From NCBI RefSeq assembly GCF_030272615.1, contig NC_081408.1:342763793-342827792 (forward strand): a DNA stretch of 64,000 bases, written 5' to 3'. Made by a program: the position numbers and the translations under genes. This stretch comes from Cryptomeria japonica. Taxonomy: Eukaryota; Streptophyta; Pinopsida; Cupressales; Cupressaceae. The first letter of the stretch is position 1; each line of letters opens with the position of its first letter. The notes under the pieces were generated by a model that was not told the DNA's origin, searched no databases, and was given only the letters and a program-made list of their open reading frames with translations. This document shows positions 35,547 through 46,912 of the stretch, one piece after another.

Positions 35547-36399
35547 AAGGTCTTGTGTATAAATGAGAGTGATGTTTTATCTCAGCCCCTATTATCCATG
35601 CTAATGGCTGTTCAAAAAAATGAGTGGGTTGTCTCTTCCAGTGCAGCTTAATTAGTCAAAGGTGTGTTTAGTTCTTGTGAGGGAAAATTGAAGCCTATTT
35701 TGAAGAGAGAAGAGCAGAAAATAGAAAATGAGGGATTCAATTTAGAGAACTAAGAGATTACCTTGGCTAAAGATGGAAGTGTGTCAATTCTCCAAGATGT
35801 TTCTTTTGATGTTCATGCATCAATACAAGCTGAAAATGAAAGCAATGAAGTGGTCAAGCCAACAGCCTTGATTGGCCAAGAAGTTGATACAAATTCGGAA
35901 ATAGTGAATGCACTACCTAGGGATAGAAATGAAGATGTTGGTGAATCATCCTTCCATTTCAATGACACAGGTTGTTTTTGGTTTGATCTCCAAAACAAGC
36001 CTTTAGCTAGGCAAAATGAAATTTCTTTTAATACTGTTTATACCTCCCCTCATAATTCATGTAGTAGGACTAATATTGGAAGTGTTGATTCTATTGAGTG
36101 CAAATCTGATTTTTCCTTGCTTGCATTTGATTTAGAGCAAAGTCCTAGTGTCTCTAATGTTTTAGATTCTCATCTTCTTGTTGCAAAGATAAAGGAAGAG
36201 GCACATTTGATTGGGGTCAGCTCTACGGTTGAGAAAAATTCTGATTTTCTCATGCAGCATGCCAAGAATTCATCATTCGTGGATGATCTAGATTGGGAAA
36301 GACATCTTTTGGTTTCAGGTGAAAAAGAAGTTCAGATTTTGTTCTATAGTGGATGGCACACACATGTATGTGGAAAATTTAATTCATAACATACCAAGA

Positions 36400-37290
36400 A
36401 ATCAAAATAAGGTTAACATCTCCCTTGCTGATTTTCGATCAATTAAGAATAATATGGAAGAAATCAGGGTGGCTTTCTTGCATGTAATTCATGATAGAGA
36501 TATGGCTACTAAGGTTGCAGAAGAGGCTATAGATTTATACAAGGAAACTTAGAAGAAGTTGAAGATTGCTGAAAGGACCCTACAAGAAACAGAAAATCAG
36601 TTTATTACTACTAAACAATTTTGGGAGCAAAAGAATAAGGGATTGGCCGACGAAATCCAGGAGATGATTGAAGAGCTTGACAATATACTGTTCAGACCAA
36701 CATTGCCCAAAGTCAAAAAATAGAAATTTGGATTAGCAAGAACAATGGTTTGAAACTACTGATAATATTTTGTTTGAGTTTGATGATGATGTGGTTCATG
36801 ACAATCCACTTTTTGAGTTGAATGATGGAGTTCCATCCAATTCTAGTGATGAAGACGAAGCTAAGCACAACAATATAGTGTTGAGATAGGATGGGAGTTG
36901 TGAGCTTTATACTAGTAATGCTGTTGTTCCCATAGTTCTTCGTAGAATTACAATCTATGATTTGAAAATGAGTAGATTTCCCTTTGATCAGCAATCAAGT
37001 TTGGTTTGGTTTGATTGTGAACAGATTAATGATGAGTTTTGACAGGTTCTAATGCAGATGGTGGTGAGAATTATACCAAATACTATTCCTACATTGGTTG
37101 ATTTCAATTTTGATGATGACATAGACTCCTTTGAGATGTTGGCGCACTATTTGTTTCCTAATATTGAATTTAGTGTCTTCCAATATTCTAGTTTGGGTTA
37201 TGATGATGGGCACTTCTTTGAGTCATGGGAATTGAGGATACCAATTGACGACACAAGACAATTTGTTATAATCAGAGTGGCGCAACGTTA
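36400..37290 (+). pseudogene. Decayed coiled-coil/acidic ORF next to the 3' LTR
   Basis: Two frames. From about 36400 the translation is a heptad-rich helix (NNMEEIRVAFLHVIHDRDMA, then EEAIDLYKET, a TAG, KKLKIAERTLQETENQF) up to about 36720. After a shift, an acidic segment follows (FDDDVVHDNPLFELNDGVPS) and then 37052-37291 with FNFDDDIDSFEMLAHYLFPN. The family is unknown. Its position directly before the polypurine tract and 3' LTR matches the ORF at 344-2197 and the 3' ORF of the nested element. It is broken by several stops. Confidence 0.5.
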
Positions 37291-37526
37291 GCATGGTGGC
37301 TCTTTCCTAAGACTAAAATGGAATTCTGGGATCACATGGGACTCATCAGTTGTTGAAGATGAGCTTGCAGATCTACTACGGATAATCATCAAAATCTTTT
37401 TGGGGAGAAATAAGGTGGTGACGGTAGTATGTAGTGTTCCTAACAGAAGATCACGACACCCTCCAAGATTATTATGGGATCTTGGTGCTAATTGCTTGAG
37501 GACAAGCAGTTTTGGGCGGGAGGACT

Positions 37527-38267
37527 TGTAATGTCCACTTTTGGCTTTAGATATAATGAAACAATTAAAAGCATGTTTAATTATTTAATGAGCCATTAGT
37601 GTAATTATTTAATATTATTCCTTTTTTAAAGGTACATCATAAGGACTATTATATAATTTACTTAAAGTCACCTTTAATTCAAAACTGAAATAAAAGTAAA
37701 GAAAATGAAAAGGCAAGAGGAAATGGAAGGCCAAGGGACATTCAAAAAGTTATAAAAGATTATTGAGAGGATTGTTTGAGCATGTTGAGTTTATTCATTT
37801 CATTGATTGTAACCCGATGTGGTTTGGAGATTTGGACATGGTCCATCTCAGCCTTCCCGAGGACGAAAACTCTCTTGAAGAAGACTAGCTACGGTAGTGA
37901 AAGATCTACTCTGGCTGGTGTTTGCTAAAGATAACAGATTGATTTGCTGTTGGTGTGTGGATTTCCAATTTGACGGTACATCCTGTATCTGTGATTGGGA
38001 GGTTTCCTGTGCATCCAATCTTTCTATAAGTTAAGTGGCTACAATTGGGAAGATAATTCTATTCTTTTGCTGAAGGTTGTAATGATTTATCTATTTTGAT
38101 TACAATATTCATATTTAATTTCAGATCTCTATTTCAGTTTGATATTATATGATTTTAAATATAATTTGTTGATTGAATAGAAATCAGTTTTTCATGCAAA
38201 CTGTTTGTTTAAATTAATGTGGAACATTTGGTAAAATTTGGAGCAAATATCTATAGGGGATATTACA
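37527..38267 (+). repeat. 3' LTR of the PDS5-carrying element
   Basis: 741 bp, starting TGTAATGTCCAC and ending ATAGGGGATATTACA. It is preceded by the purine tract at 37514-37526. Confidence 0.9.
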
Positions 38268-38949
38268 GGTCATGAAATGGTTGTGTGATTGTTGGTATTC
38301 AAGGGGTATTTAGATAGTTGCTGCAGTTGGAATTTTATGAGGATGGTTCACTATTTATATCTAATCGTTGCTATGGATGGAATTTCGAGAGGGAGGTTGC
38401 TTGTTCATGGCGTGATGCTGTAAATTGAGACACTCTAAAACGGAGACTTATTGTATGCTGTAAATTGAGACACTCTAAAACGGAGACTTATTGTATTGGA
38501 TGTTGTTTCTTGTGAATACAATTGTGAATGTTCTTTTGCTGGTAGGTATTTTTCCACTAGGGTTTCCTTGATAAAGCTTTGTGTCTCATGTGAATGTAGT
38601 GTGCCTACTCTATCATCTTCTTTCGTTCATGTTGTATTTAATATTGTTACAACAAATATAATTGTATTTTCATCACATGATCTTAAAGAATTCTATATCC
38701 AATTCCATTGGTTGTTTGCAATAGGGATTAAATTCCCAACTCAACCAGATGGGACAAAATGACATATTTGTATTGAAGAAGTTGTGGTCTTAGTGAAGGA
38801 CCACTTTTCCAAAAGGCTTTTGAGGGAAGGTTTTGAGATGAGCAAACATCCTAACGATTAAAACTGCTTGAAGTTAGTTACTTCAATTTGTTGAATTAGT
38901 TAATTAGTTTTGTGGTTGTAACTAAATGGGTTAAATTGCTAGTTTTAAC
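38268..38949. other. Non-coding flank with a perfect 40-bp tandem duplication
   Basis: A 40-bp unit beginning TGCTGTAAATTGAGACACTC is present twice without a mismatch (38416-38455 and 38456-38495). Nothing else is recognised. An 88-codon ORF here has no visible domain. Confidence 0.5.
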
Positions 38950-40293
38950 CTATGTTACTGGTTTTGGTATGGGATTGGGTATTGGTATTGGGCTCTAGTA
39001 TGAGATGGGGTACGAGTATGGAGGTTTGGTATGTCAGTACGACAATTGTTTTCTTGGGTACGGTTGTATATATGTGTGTGTGGCTGAAAATTTGAAACTA
39101 TATAGAATTGCAAATGCATTTGATATATCATATAATATTATATTGTATAATAATAATGATAATTGAATCTTTGATAGTATGATATTTCATCATTGATCAG
39201 GATATTATGATTGTAAAGATAATTGTCTAACTTGTCAATTTTGGTCTCCACTTGCAAACCTCCTTATTGTAATCAAGTTTCTTATGTGACACGAGATCCC
39301 AATAACAAGTGGGGGTTGGAAGTGGAGACCCTAATGGAGTTGAAGCACAACACTCCTCATGGGGGGTTTGGGGGCACACCATTTTCATAATTTTATCACT
39401 TAGTGACATAATTAAGTAGTTTGCAATTAGTTTGCTTAAAAAATCAGCTACCTTCCAAAATGGCTTAGGAAGGATGAGTTTGTGTGTAATAGAGTTGTGT
39501 TTGTCAAACAACAAACATAAGGGTGCATGCCATTGACCATTCTGCTCAGACTATGTTAAACAACTGTGATAAATGTGACAAGACGGTGGAGGAACTTATT
39601 GAACTCAAGGCCAAAGTTCAAGACCTGGAAGCTAAGATGGTCAACCTCTCCAAGTTCAGTTCAAAGGTTATGCACAGGCCGTGACTACTCTTTGCTTGCT
39701 ATAGGACAAGGAATTCAACAAGCGCGTAGATGATAAAGGAAACCACAACAAGCTTTTTAAATTCCTCATTGAGAGGACTGAGGCAAGCTATTTGGATAGC
39801 TTTCTGTTTTTTAAGTTTTTTCTGTTTTGTTGTTTTTGATAGTATTTACTATAGACTATGCTATGCTATTTTTAAAGATACTCTAATGTGTTGTTAATGT
39901 GTTGTAACTTGTAAGCGGTCTGTGGACATGTTTGGCCAACCCTGTGGGTTTTTTGTTATATAGGGACAACACCCTTGTTTTGCTGCTTAATATTATAAAA
40001 AACAAACATAAGGGTGCATTTAGGGTTTAGGGTTCTTTTAAAGTTTTTAAATTTTTTTTTAGTGTTTAAAAAATTCATTTTTAATAGTTTTTAAGGTATA
40101 TTTTTTTTCCCCATTATGGCATTTGGGAGCACCTAAGAGTGGGTTGGGAGCATCCCCTGCTGCCTCAGCTTTGTGAACCTGGGGTGTCAGGGATGCTCTT
40201 GATCCGTTCCTGGTATGCTCCCATTGCCGCTCCCAAACCCAGGTTGTTTCAGTATGGGAACGGGAACCGATTCAGGAGAACCTAGTAACATAG
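38950..40293. mobile_element. Non-autonomous hAT-like element with a LINE insertion
   Basis: Inverted termini: left CTATGTTACTGGTTTTGG, right (reverse complement) CTATGTTACTAGGTTCTC. The flanking 8-mers GTTTTAAC and TTTTTAAA agree at 6 of 8 positions, consistent with an old 8-bp duplication. Both ends are rich in GGTAT/GGGAT repeats subterminally. Without the 472-bp insertion and its 19-bp duplication at 39529-40019 it would be about 853 bp. No transposase is present. Confidence 0.6.
39529..40000 (+). mobile_element. 5'-truncated LINE-type insertion, 472 bp
   Basis: Bounded by a perfect 19-bp duplication AACAAACATAAGGGTGCAT (39510-39528 and 40001-40019) and ending in an A-rich tail (TTATAAAA). 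This is the signature of target-primed reverse transcription. Its start encodes a short helical C-terminus (MLNNCDKCDKTVEELIELKA continuing with VQDLEAKMVNLSKF) before a stop near 39683. The rest is 3' UTR-like. Too little remains to name the clade. Confidence 0.8.
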
Positions 40294-40712
40294 TTTTTAA
40301 ATTGTTAGTGCTCAACTTACATAATAATTAATAAAATTAAAAATACATCGATGATAAATCTTGCTTAGATCCATTGGACCTCTATTGTACTTAAAAGAGT
40401 TGTCTATATTAAGAGCCCTAATCTGCAATGTGTTACATACTCATCTTGATGATGCATCGTGTAGTGTGATTTAAATTTTTAACAGTTAAAAAAGTTCAAT
40501 ACACAACTTTTATGCAGAAGCGTTGTTTTTAATCAGTAGACTTTGGAAGCATATGTTATTTAATTTTATATTTCTTTATATTTTTTATTTTAAAAGCTGA
40601 ATGCTTTTTTTTTCAGCAAACATCTCAAGGGTGCTGCGACAAGCATTTTTATATTGTCTCGATAATGTTGGGTTTTTTGGTATTAATACTACAGTGGCAT
40701 GCTTTTATGCAG
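40294..40712. other. Intron sequence before the EXO84 exon
   Basis: AT-rich, no ORF. It ends in the acceptor TTTTATGCAG. A second pyrimidine tract with CAG occurs near 40613 but is not followed by EXO84-like codons. Confidence 0.5.
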
Positions 40713-40810
40713 GGAATAAGGCAACTTTGCTCACAACTATTACACATGAAGGCATCATCTGCTGAAGAATTGCATTGTCATGCTTCCTCAAAATACTCAG
40801 CATTTTTTAG
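40713..40810 (+). CDS. EXO84: EXO84 exocyst subunit, internal exon (98 bp)
   Basis: Bounded by an acceptor (TTTTATGCAG, 40703-40712) and a donor (GTGACT from 40811). It reads GIRQLCSQLLHMKASSAEEL and continues to KYSAFFR, matching the segment near the N-terminus of plant EXO84 proteins that precedes the coiled coil. It is 32 codons plus two bases. The trailing AG joins the first base A of 60905 to give an Arg codon, and the protein then runs on colinearly with the family. EXO84 belongs to the octameric exocyst, which tethers secretory vesicles to the plasma membrane. Earlier exons were not found to the left, so they lie beyond a long upstream intron. Paralogue (A, B or C type) cannot be decided here. 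Confidence 0.85.
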
Positions 40811-42950
40811 GTGACTGTTGTTTCAATTAAGTTTTCCCTTACACTCTTTGGTGGCAAATATCTCTGATGGAAAAAGACCTTTTTCACTCTGATTTATTAT
40901 TTCTGTTAAATATATGATCACATTCAATCAAACATTTTCATATTTGAAGTTTGAATTGTGCAAGGTTCTATTTTTGATCTAATTGGTTGTTGGATACATT
41001 TTTTGGAGCCTTTTGAGATTTTAGAATCTTGCAAAACTGTTGAAATTCCCCGTGGCTTTTTATTTTGTTAAAAAAGAGATCTTATTAGAATCATTGTATA
41101 TCTGATATGGTTGTGATAACACACATGAGCTTTTAGTCTGTTAGAGCCCTAGGGGTGTGCTGAAGAGATTGTTAAGAACTGTTAAACTGATTCAGCACTC
41201 ATAATCACAATCATTCAGGGAACAACAACTGATCCTCAAGGAATATGGAAATCTTTTCTCATATGTTATTTCTTGTACACATGAAGTAAGAAAAATAAAT
41301 GGGATAAATTTTAGAAAACCTCCATAAAAAGCAAGGATTACGTGGCAAAGATGATATATGATGGATATGATTGGAAAAACAATTATCCCCAACCCTGTTG
41401 TTCTTGTATCTTAAATCCCACTCGCTCCCACAGTTGTATGCTTTATCTTAGTTGGCATAGTATATATAGACCATGACATGAAATGTAAGTTTTTTGTCAT
41501 TTGACCCATTGATGGATGGATTTATGACTTCTTTTAACTAATTCTTCTAATGTCTGTCTTGAGATCCATCTGCTTAAGAGTTGATTCTTATGTGAATGAA
41601 ATAGGTGCTCTTTCTCCTTGTCTTGGTCTGCAGTATTTGACATAGTTTCTGCAATAACTGTCAAAATTTCTGTTTCACCTTTTCCTTTCCCACACTGGAT
41701 TGTGACTGTACTAATTGTGCAAGAAAGATTTATTACAGCCATGATATTCATGGTTTCAATATGTTGTAAATTGACACAATTTCATATTACTTTCCTCTTG
41801 ATTTGCTCTGCAGCTTTTGGCAACATTCTTTCTTCTGATTGTTCTACAGAGTAATTTGTTGTGGCTGTACACACCAATTACAATCTTTCTAGTTGTTGTG
41901 GAGTTTCAGTTTGATGAAAACATATGTTCTGCTAGTTTTTGCATTCTTCTTATGTAGGCGCTTTGTATTTGTGGAATTACCTTTTTTTGACAAGCCTTGC
42001 TCTTATACTTACCTTCAATACTTGTCATGAAATGAAAGGTAACAGAAATTTTTGTACCAAGAACAATTCCATTTCTGTGGAAAAATACTACTACAGGCTG
42101 CTATGATATTTCAACCCTTCTGGAACACTCAAACTCTCAAATATCAATATGTGCTGTGAGTTTGGGAAATTCTGAACTGTTTAGTGACTTTGGTCCCACT
42201 GTTAATGCCATTTATTCCTTTTCTTAAACTGATTGCCACAACAGTATGGAGTTGGAATTTATCAATGAATTCTTTAGCAAATCGCTAATAGGTACTTTCT
42301 TATTCTCATGTTTATATTGCAACTCCAATTGGCAGCCTTCAGCTGGGGAAGGCTTGAAAATTTCTAGATTTGAGTAGTTCTTGATTGAAGATGTGATTCA
42401 ACCTTCTAAAGCAAATTATCCAAGGTCTTTGGATCATATTTCTCTATATCTGTTGAATATCAAGATTGACGTAGACTTTGTGCAAATAGTGACCACTTAA
42501 CCTGAAACTACAATATTTGCTTGGTGCACATGGAGACGTAAAATTGTTTAGAATTTAGTCAAAGTAAATGCACATCTGATTTACGTGTTTCCTCACCTGA
42601 TTGTGAATCATTGACATACCAAGTTAGTGTCTGTTGCAATTTTAAATTGTGTTGAGTGTAAAGGAAAGATAGACTGGTGAGCCGTGGGTTGGAATTACAC
42701 ACTCATTTTATTATGACATCATTCAACTGTGCTTTCTGATCTCGGAGCCTTTGCACTCTGTACCATTGTCCAAGCCCAGGATGATTTGCGCGACATCAAT
42801 AACATGCGAAGGCTAGTTGCCTAAAAATTAAGCAGAAAACAGAAACATTCAGAAGGCAGTAAATCATATTAATTGAGGATGTAGAGATACTATGCCTTGG
42901 AAGGAATATTTCTGAAATTGTAACTTCCATCACTATTAATTTATGTTACA
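40811..42950. other. TE-poor intron segment
   Basis: T-rich, low-complexity intron sequence with only short ORFs. No repeat, TE motif or RNA gene is recognised. This probably represents original intron sequence downstream of the donor. Confidence 0.45.
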
Positions 42951-43359
42951 CCAATTTTTTGGGACAGGGACAGCAGGGGATGGGGGCAGGTGCGAGAGAA
43001 AGGAGGACATGTTTCGGGGACAGATTTTCTGGAGGACAGCAGATGACAGTTATTAAAAAATAAGCGATTTTTTTTCTAAATATAGGAAAATTTCAATTAT
43101 TCATATGATAACAATTGTAACATTGATAAGTCATTAATCATATACATATAGATCCTTAATACATAACAGAAAAATTGAATTGAGAGTTCACATGAGAGAC
43201 AACAAACAAATTAACAAAATTTAATTGCTTTCATTGTCGATATACATATATGCTATGTAAAAATTACAACAAAATGCTTGAAGGCTGCAAGTTTCAATTA
43301 CAAAGTGACAAAAGCATAGAAAATATGCTACTGCCTCCAATTGGCATTTGCTAACATTG

Positions 43360-44100
43360 AATCAAAATTGAAGTCTGAGTTTGAGTCTTGCCATTATGAG
43401 GGGCTGCCTCATCCAATTGAACCCCAACTAATCCCTCTTGTGCCTCCTCATCAATCTGGGTGGCATCTTAGAATCAACATCTCATTGTAAAGTTGGTGTT
43501 TGTTGACATTTTGGAGTTTGACAATCATGAAATCACAAGACCTTATGTGCGACCACCAGACTTCTCAGCTCGTCTAAAGGTAAGTCTATTTCTCTTGATA
43601 GATTAGACAATGTTGTATGTGGACCAATTTCTCTTTGTAGGTGAGGATTTAACAACCTATGAAAGGATGTGAATGGCAACCATTCTCACTTTGGTGTATG
43701 CTTGCCATATCTTCACTTTTGATTTGTTGAATATTGGACCATGAAGATTAGCAAAGGCAAGCCACTATGTGCAAAGAAAGTTGACTGCTTATCTGAATAT
43801 ATCTTTTGAAGAGCCTTCATTAACCATTCTGCCATCGCCACATCATCACAAGGCAACAACTTCCCAGTTTTTGGTGCATATCATTTGGGATTTAGAACAA
43901 GCATTGCCATATGAATAAGGGTGTTCATAGTGTTCAATTGCCACATCATGATGAGCTTGATATGCCCCTCATATAATTCCAAATTAGAACCCCTATCACA
44001 AATTGTTTGTTTTATCTGCCAAAGCATGTTATTGTTGTTAAATGTCTCACATATTTTTCAAGACTATGAGAGTTTGTATCAACATATCTAATGACATCTA
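43360..44100 (-). pseudogene. hAT transposase C-terminal relic
   Basis: The minus-strand translation gives KSKVKIWQAYTKVRMVAIHI, then SPTKRNWSTYNIV, then KRNRLTFRRAEK. It ends in an acidic EEAQEGLVGVQLDEAA segment. These correspond to the RNWS-x-F/Y...K-RNRL block in the C-terminal dimerisation region of plant hAT transposases. Multiple frames and stops. Ends of the element were not found; GTTACACC at 42948 could be an inverted terminus but has no partner. Confidence 0.6.
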
Positions 44101-44479
44101 CAACAAGTGAGATGGAGCAAACATATCTGCCAATAATTAAAAAAACAAAGAGTAAGAATTAAATGCAAAGAGAAAATGCTAATACAAAAATGAATATGCT
44201 TACCAAGTTATAAATAGTAATCAATTAATATTTAAATAAAAAATAAGAATTCTCTTACCTCGAATTGGATCTACAATTGTTATCTAGGATCCTTTGTTTA
44301 TCACCTTTTCCTTAATTGGTGTTTGCATCAGTCCATCCACTTATTTTGTATCAATCGTCAATGTAGAGCCATCCAAATGGATATACATTACAGAGGCCAC
44401 GCCAACAAGGGCGAGTTGCATGCCACCGCATGTTTGGAAAGGGTACAAACCACGTCCTCTATCACGATCCAAGTTTTAA

Positions 44480-45922
44480 ATTTGCTCTAAGTATTGCCCT
44501 TAAATGGAATATTTAATTGACAGAATAACCATTTCCAGCTATTTATTAATTAAATTAAAAGGCATCGTACTCAAGGCGCTATTCGGCTTGATTTAATATC
44601 AGTGGCGTCCTCAATACTTTTTTTTTGGTTTGTATTTGTAGAAGATTCGAACTCAACACCATCTAGATGCCTACAACATGGACTTTGCCATTAAACCAAG
44701 TGCCCTTTGGTTTCCTTAATACTTTCCACAGACAGCATATTCTATTTTTGGGCACTATGAATATTTGGTAGGGTCTTTCTTTTAAAATTTCATGTGTGAA
44801 TTTCTTGTGTAGGAGTGGTGAATTTTAAATTTTACTCGCGAGTTGTTTCTCCAGTAGAAGCGGCTATCAATGGGGACACGTTATACATCATGGCAAATTT
44901 TAAATTTCTGTGCTGCCCAAGGGAAATAAAATCCTTAGTATGTACTTGTCGGCTGCAGCTATTCTGGCTCCAAAATGGTCAAATTGTACATCGTGTTATT
45001 GACATGTTAGTCAATCGCAGCCGTTATTTACAAAATCTACGATGTAAAACATGTGACTAACTTGCGTGTTATGCACACCGTACTGCTGTTTTGGAGCCAT
45101 AATAACTGCACCCTGTACTCTTCACCACATCAACGAAACCTGTGCAATCCAATCAATGACCATTTTGGCCAATACACGACATTGGCTATGGGGCCAGAAC
45201 ACACACACCCACCCATGAGCATGTCCATAGCCACTCTGTAGGTACGTACAAGTCAACCTTATCCACTCACATTTTCTAGACAGGACTGCATGATTACCAA
45301 AAGTTAATTATTATTGTCAGAATGTAAAGATTGTATGGAATGTTGTAGTACCTTTTTCTTATTTATTTAAATTTTATTTATTGTTTTACAAATAATATTA
45401 ATAGAAAATTACAAATTAATTTTAATAGTGATTAGTAATTTTCAAAATCTATTAATAATTTAAAATAATATTTAGTGATAAATTTTAATAATGGAATAAC
45501 AAATTAATTTTTAAATTTTAATTTTTTATTTCTTTTGACTATTTTGATTAATTATTTAATTTTTGATAGAAAATCATAAAAATAAAAGAAAAATTTATAT
45601 TTTTTATAATTTCTTACGATTTACCAATGATTAAAAATTTGTTTGTTGATAAGTTTTAATTATGAAATAATAGATTAATTTTTAAAATATATATTTTTAT
45701 TTATTTTCATTATTTTTAATTAATTATTTAATGTTTCAACTTAATAGTATTTATATATGTATCTAAAAATTATAAATTAATTTTTAATATTTTATTTGTG
45801 TTTATTTTTCAAATATTTTATGTTTATTATTATATGTCTATATTTTATCAAAGGGTAAGAGTTTTGTCAAAATAGTTTAATAGAATTAGGGTTAATAGCG
45901 TTAGCATGTACCATTTATGTTC
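44480..45922. other. AT-rich intron stretch, no gene
   Basis: 45350-45850 is extremely AT-rich, with recurring AATTTTTAAATTTT-like blocks. About 45850-45941 recurs at 47893-48000 (same GGGTAAGAGTTTTGTCAAAA start and GTTAGCATGTACCATTTAT core), showing a local tandem duplication older than the LINE insertion between the copies. Confidence 0.5.
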
Positions 45923-46216
45923 GAGCGTATTATTATTATTATTATTTTTTTGATCGGTAATAGTTGTATTATATTAATGCAGAATTTAAAAACATACATA
46001 GATACCATCTCCCATAAACCATTTACATGCTGTAAACAACAATCCCCATACCATCCACAACCATACAGCCTATTCTAAAACCTTACAGCCTATGCAAGCC
46101 AAAAAACGAACCAGTCCAGTGCTCCCGCCAGCCAAATATTACAGAAATATAGTTTTAAAAGCTACTATTAACAATGATTCAATAAAGCATGTAAACAATA
46201 ATGCCTAGATGGCCAC

Positions 46217-46912
46217 TCACTCGCTCTCCCTCTGGTTCTCCTTCTCCCCATCCACCTTGTCGGCTGGAGCTTTACCCCTTGCCGCTTCACGCTTCATCTT
46301 TGGGATGCAATCCAGACATCTAAAGTCAAGGTCACCTTCCAAACTCGCCAGCAGCTGAACAACCCGACCTTCCTCAAACCTGTCTCTCAGCTCCCTATCG
46401 ACCTCCATCCGCGCAACCACCTTTAAAGCCTTCAAGACTTCATCCGCCCTAATTAGTTTTACATATATCTTCATAGCTTCCCATCCAATGCGAGCATGTT
46501 CACGACATTGTTCCTTTATGTCATCCTCTAGCCCACGGACAAAAGGCAGCAACTTCTCCTGGTCATCTCCCTCCTTGATGCGAATGCCTACTCGGGGCAC
46601 AACCCACTCTAGAATCGAGTTGAGGTTGATCAAGTACTCCCCATCAATCAGTTTGGTCAATGTGAGTCTGATTTTCTCCACCTCCAGCTCGAACTCGCAT
46701 GCCCATGCTAGAATCAAGGAGTACACCTCCATATTCGTTCGGTAGCGATAATGGATATACACCACCTCTTCTGCAAGCATGAGGTGAGCCACACTCCACA
46801 GCTTCTCTGCCTTGTAACAGAAGAGTCCTTGCATCCTCTTCTTCGTCACTTTGCCCAGGAAAGGCACCAACTTCTTATCTGTGCGCAGGGTGAAGTTTGC
46901 TTCCATGATCAT
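46217..46912 (-). CDS. 231-aa ORF of unknown function within the LINE-type insertion
   Basis: An uninterrupted frame downstream of the RNase H domain, ending about 270 bases before the poly-A. It is charged and helix-rich: KLWSVAHLMLAEEVVYIHYR, then EFELEVEKIRLTLTKLIDGE, and a lysine/glutamate-rich tail ending ENQRESE. No known domain was recognised. The frame stays open upstream through SWSDFLLK, directly after a TTATTGCAG that could be a splice acceptor. Plant L1 ORF2 normally ends soon after RNase H, so a further intact ORF is unexpected. It could be an element-specific ORF or a host exon carried along. Confidence 0.45.
   Translation of the reverse strand: MIMEANFTLRTDKKLVPFLGKVTKKRMQGLFCYKAEKLWSVAHLMLAEEVVYIHYRYRTNMEVYSLILAWACEFELEVEKIRLTLTKLIDGEYLINLNSILEWVVPRVGIRIKEGDDQEKLLPFVRGLEDDIKEQCREHARIGWEAMKIYVKLIRADEVLKALKVVARMEVDRELRDRFEEGRVVQLLASLEGDLDFRCLDCIPKMKREAARGKAPADKVDGEKENQRESE

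Larger units (their letters stand above)
29414..36389 (+). pseudogene. PDS5: Retro-captured PDS5-like fragment, split by a nested element
   Basis: The translation matches the N-terminal HEAT-rich part of plant PDS5, the cohesin-associated factor that stabilises sister-chromatid cohesion. Recognisable blocks in order are AKALRDAGIKLST, a leucine-rich segment with KSPSNQLEKALAP, HSD followed by VATCLSAIMRILAP, PYDD, MKEALHLIVESFQDLDD, YSRRIAILK and NLEMHDLIYHMFYHFL. After the insertion it continues with VLSQPLLSMLMAVQKNEWVV and GKLKPILKR. One frame runs from 29414 through the insertion (29938-35551 removed) to 36389, with five in-frame stops (29600 TGA, 29696 TAG, 29810 TGA, 35649 TAA and one near 35754). 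There are no introns, although a host gene this long would be expected to have several, so capture from a spliced RNA is inferred. The part after about 35760 is acidic and serine-rich; I cannot assign it to PDS5. Confidence 0.8.
26483..38267 (+). mobile_element. Old LTR retrotransposon carrying a captured PDS5 fragment
   Basis: The LTRs at 26483-27222 and 37527-38267 (740 and 741 bp) both begin TGTAATGTCC and end GATATTACA, a 6-bp terminal inverted repeat. The 5' LTR is followed by a Met primer site. The 3' LTR is preceded by a purine tract (GGGCGGGAGGACT). The flanks are GGTCG (26478-26482) and GGTCA (38268-38272), a 5-bp duplication with one change of the CpG-to-CpA type. The two LTRs differ at many positions (I estimate 8-10%), so it is old. 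Inside: a 2.2-kb non-coding leader, a PDS5-like ORF, a second decayed ORF, and a nested young element at 29938-35546. No gag, RT or integrase of its own was seen, so it depended on other elements. Confidence 0.9.

Noticed and set aside
38496-38762. 88-codon ORF considered as EXO84 exon 1
   Set aside because: Composition and wording do not resemble the EXO84 N-terminus, and no donor site in the right phase follows.
42948-44480. Complete hAT element with ends at GTTACACC
   Set aside because: A matching inverted terminus and 8-bp duplication could not be found on the right side, so only the transposase relic is reported.
44630-44705. tRNA-like or SINE-like segment (GATTCGAACTCAACACC near 44645)
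   Set aside because: Only a B-box-like GATTCGAAC is visible; no A box or cloverleaf could be formed.
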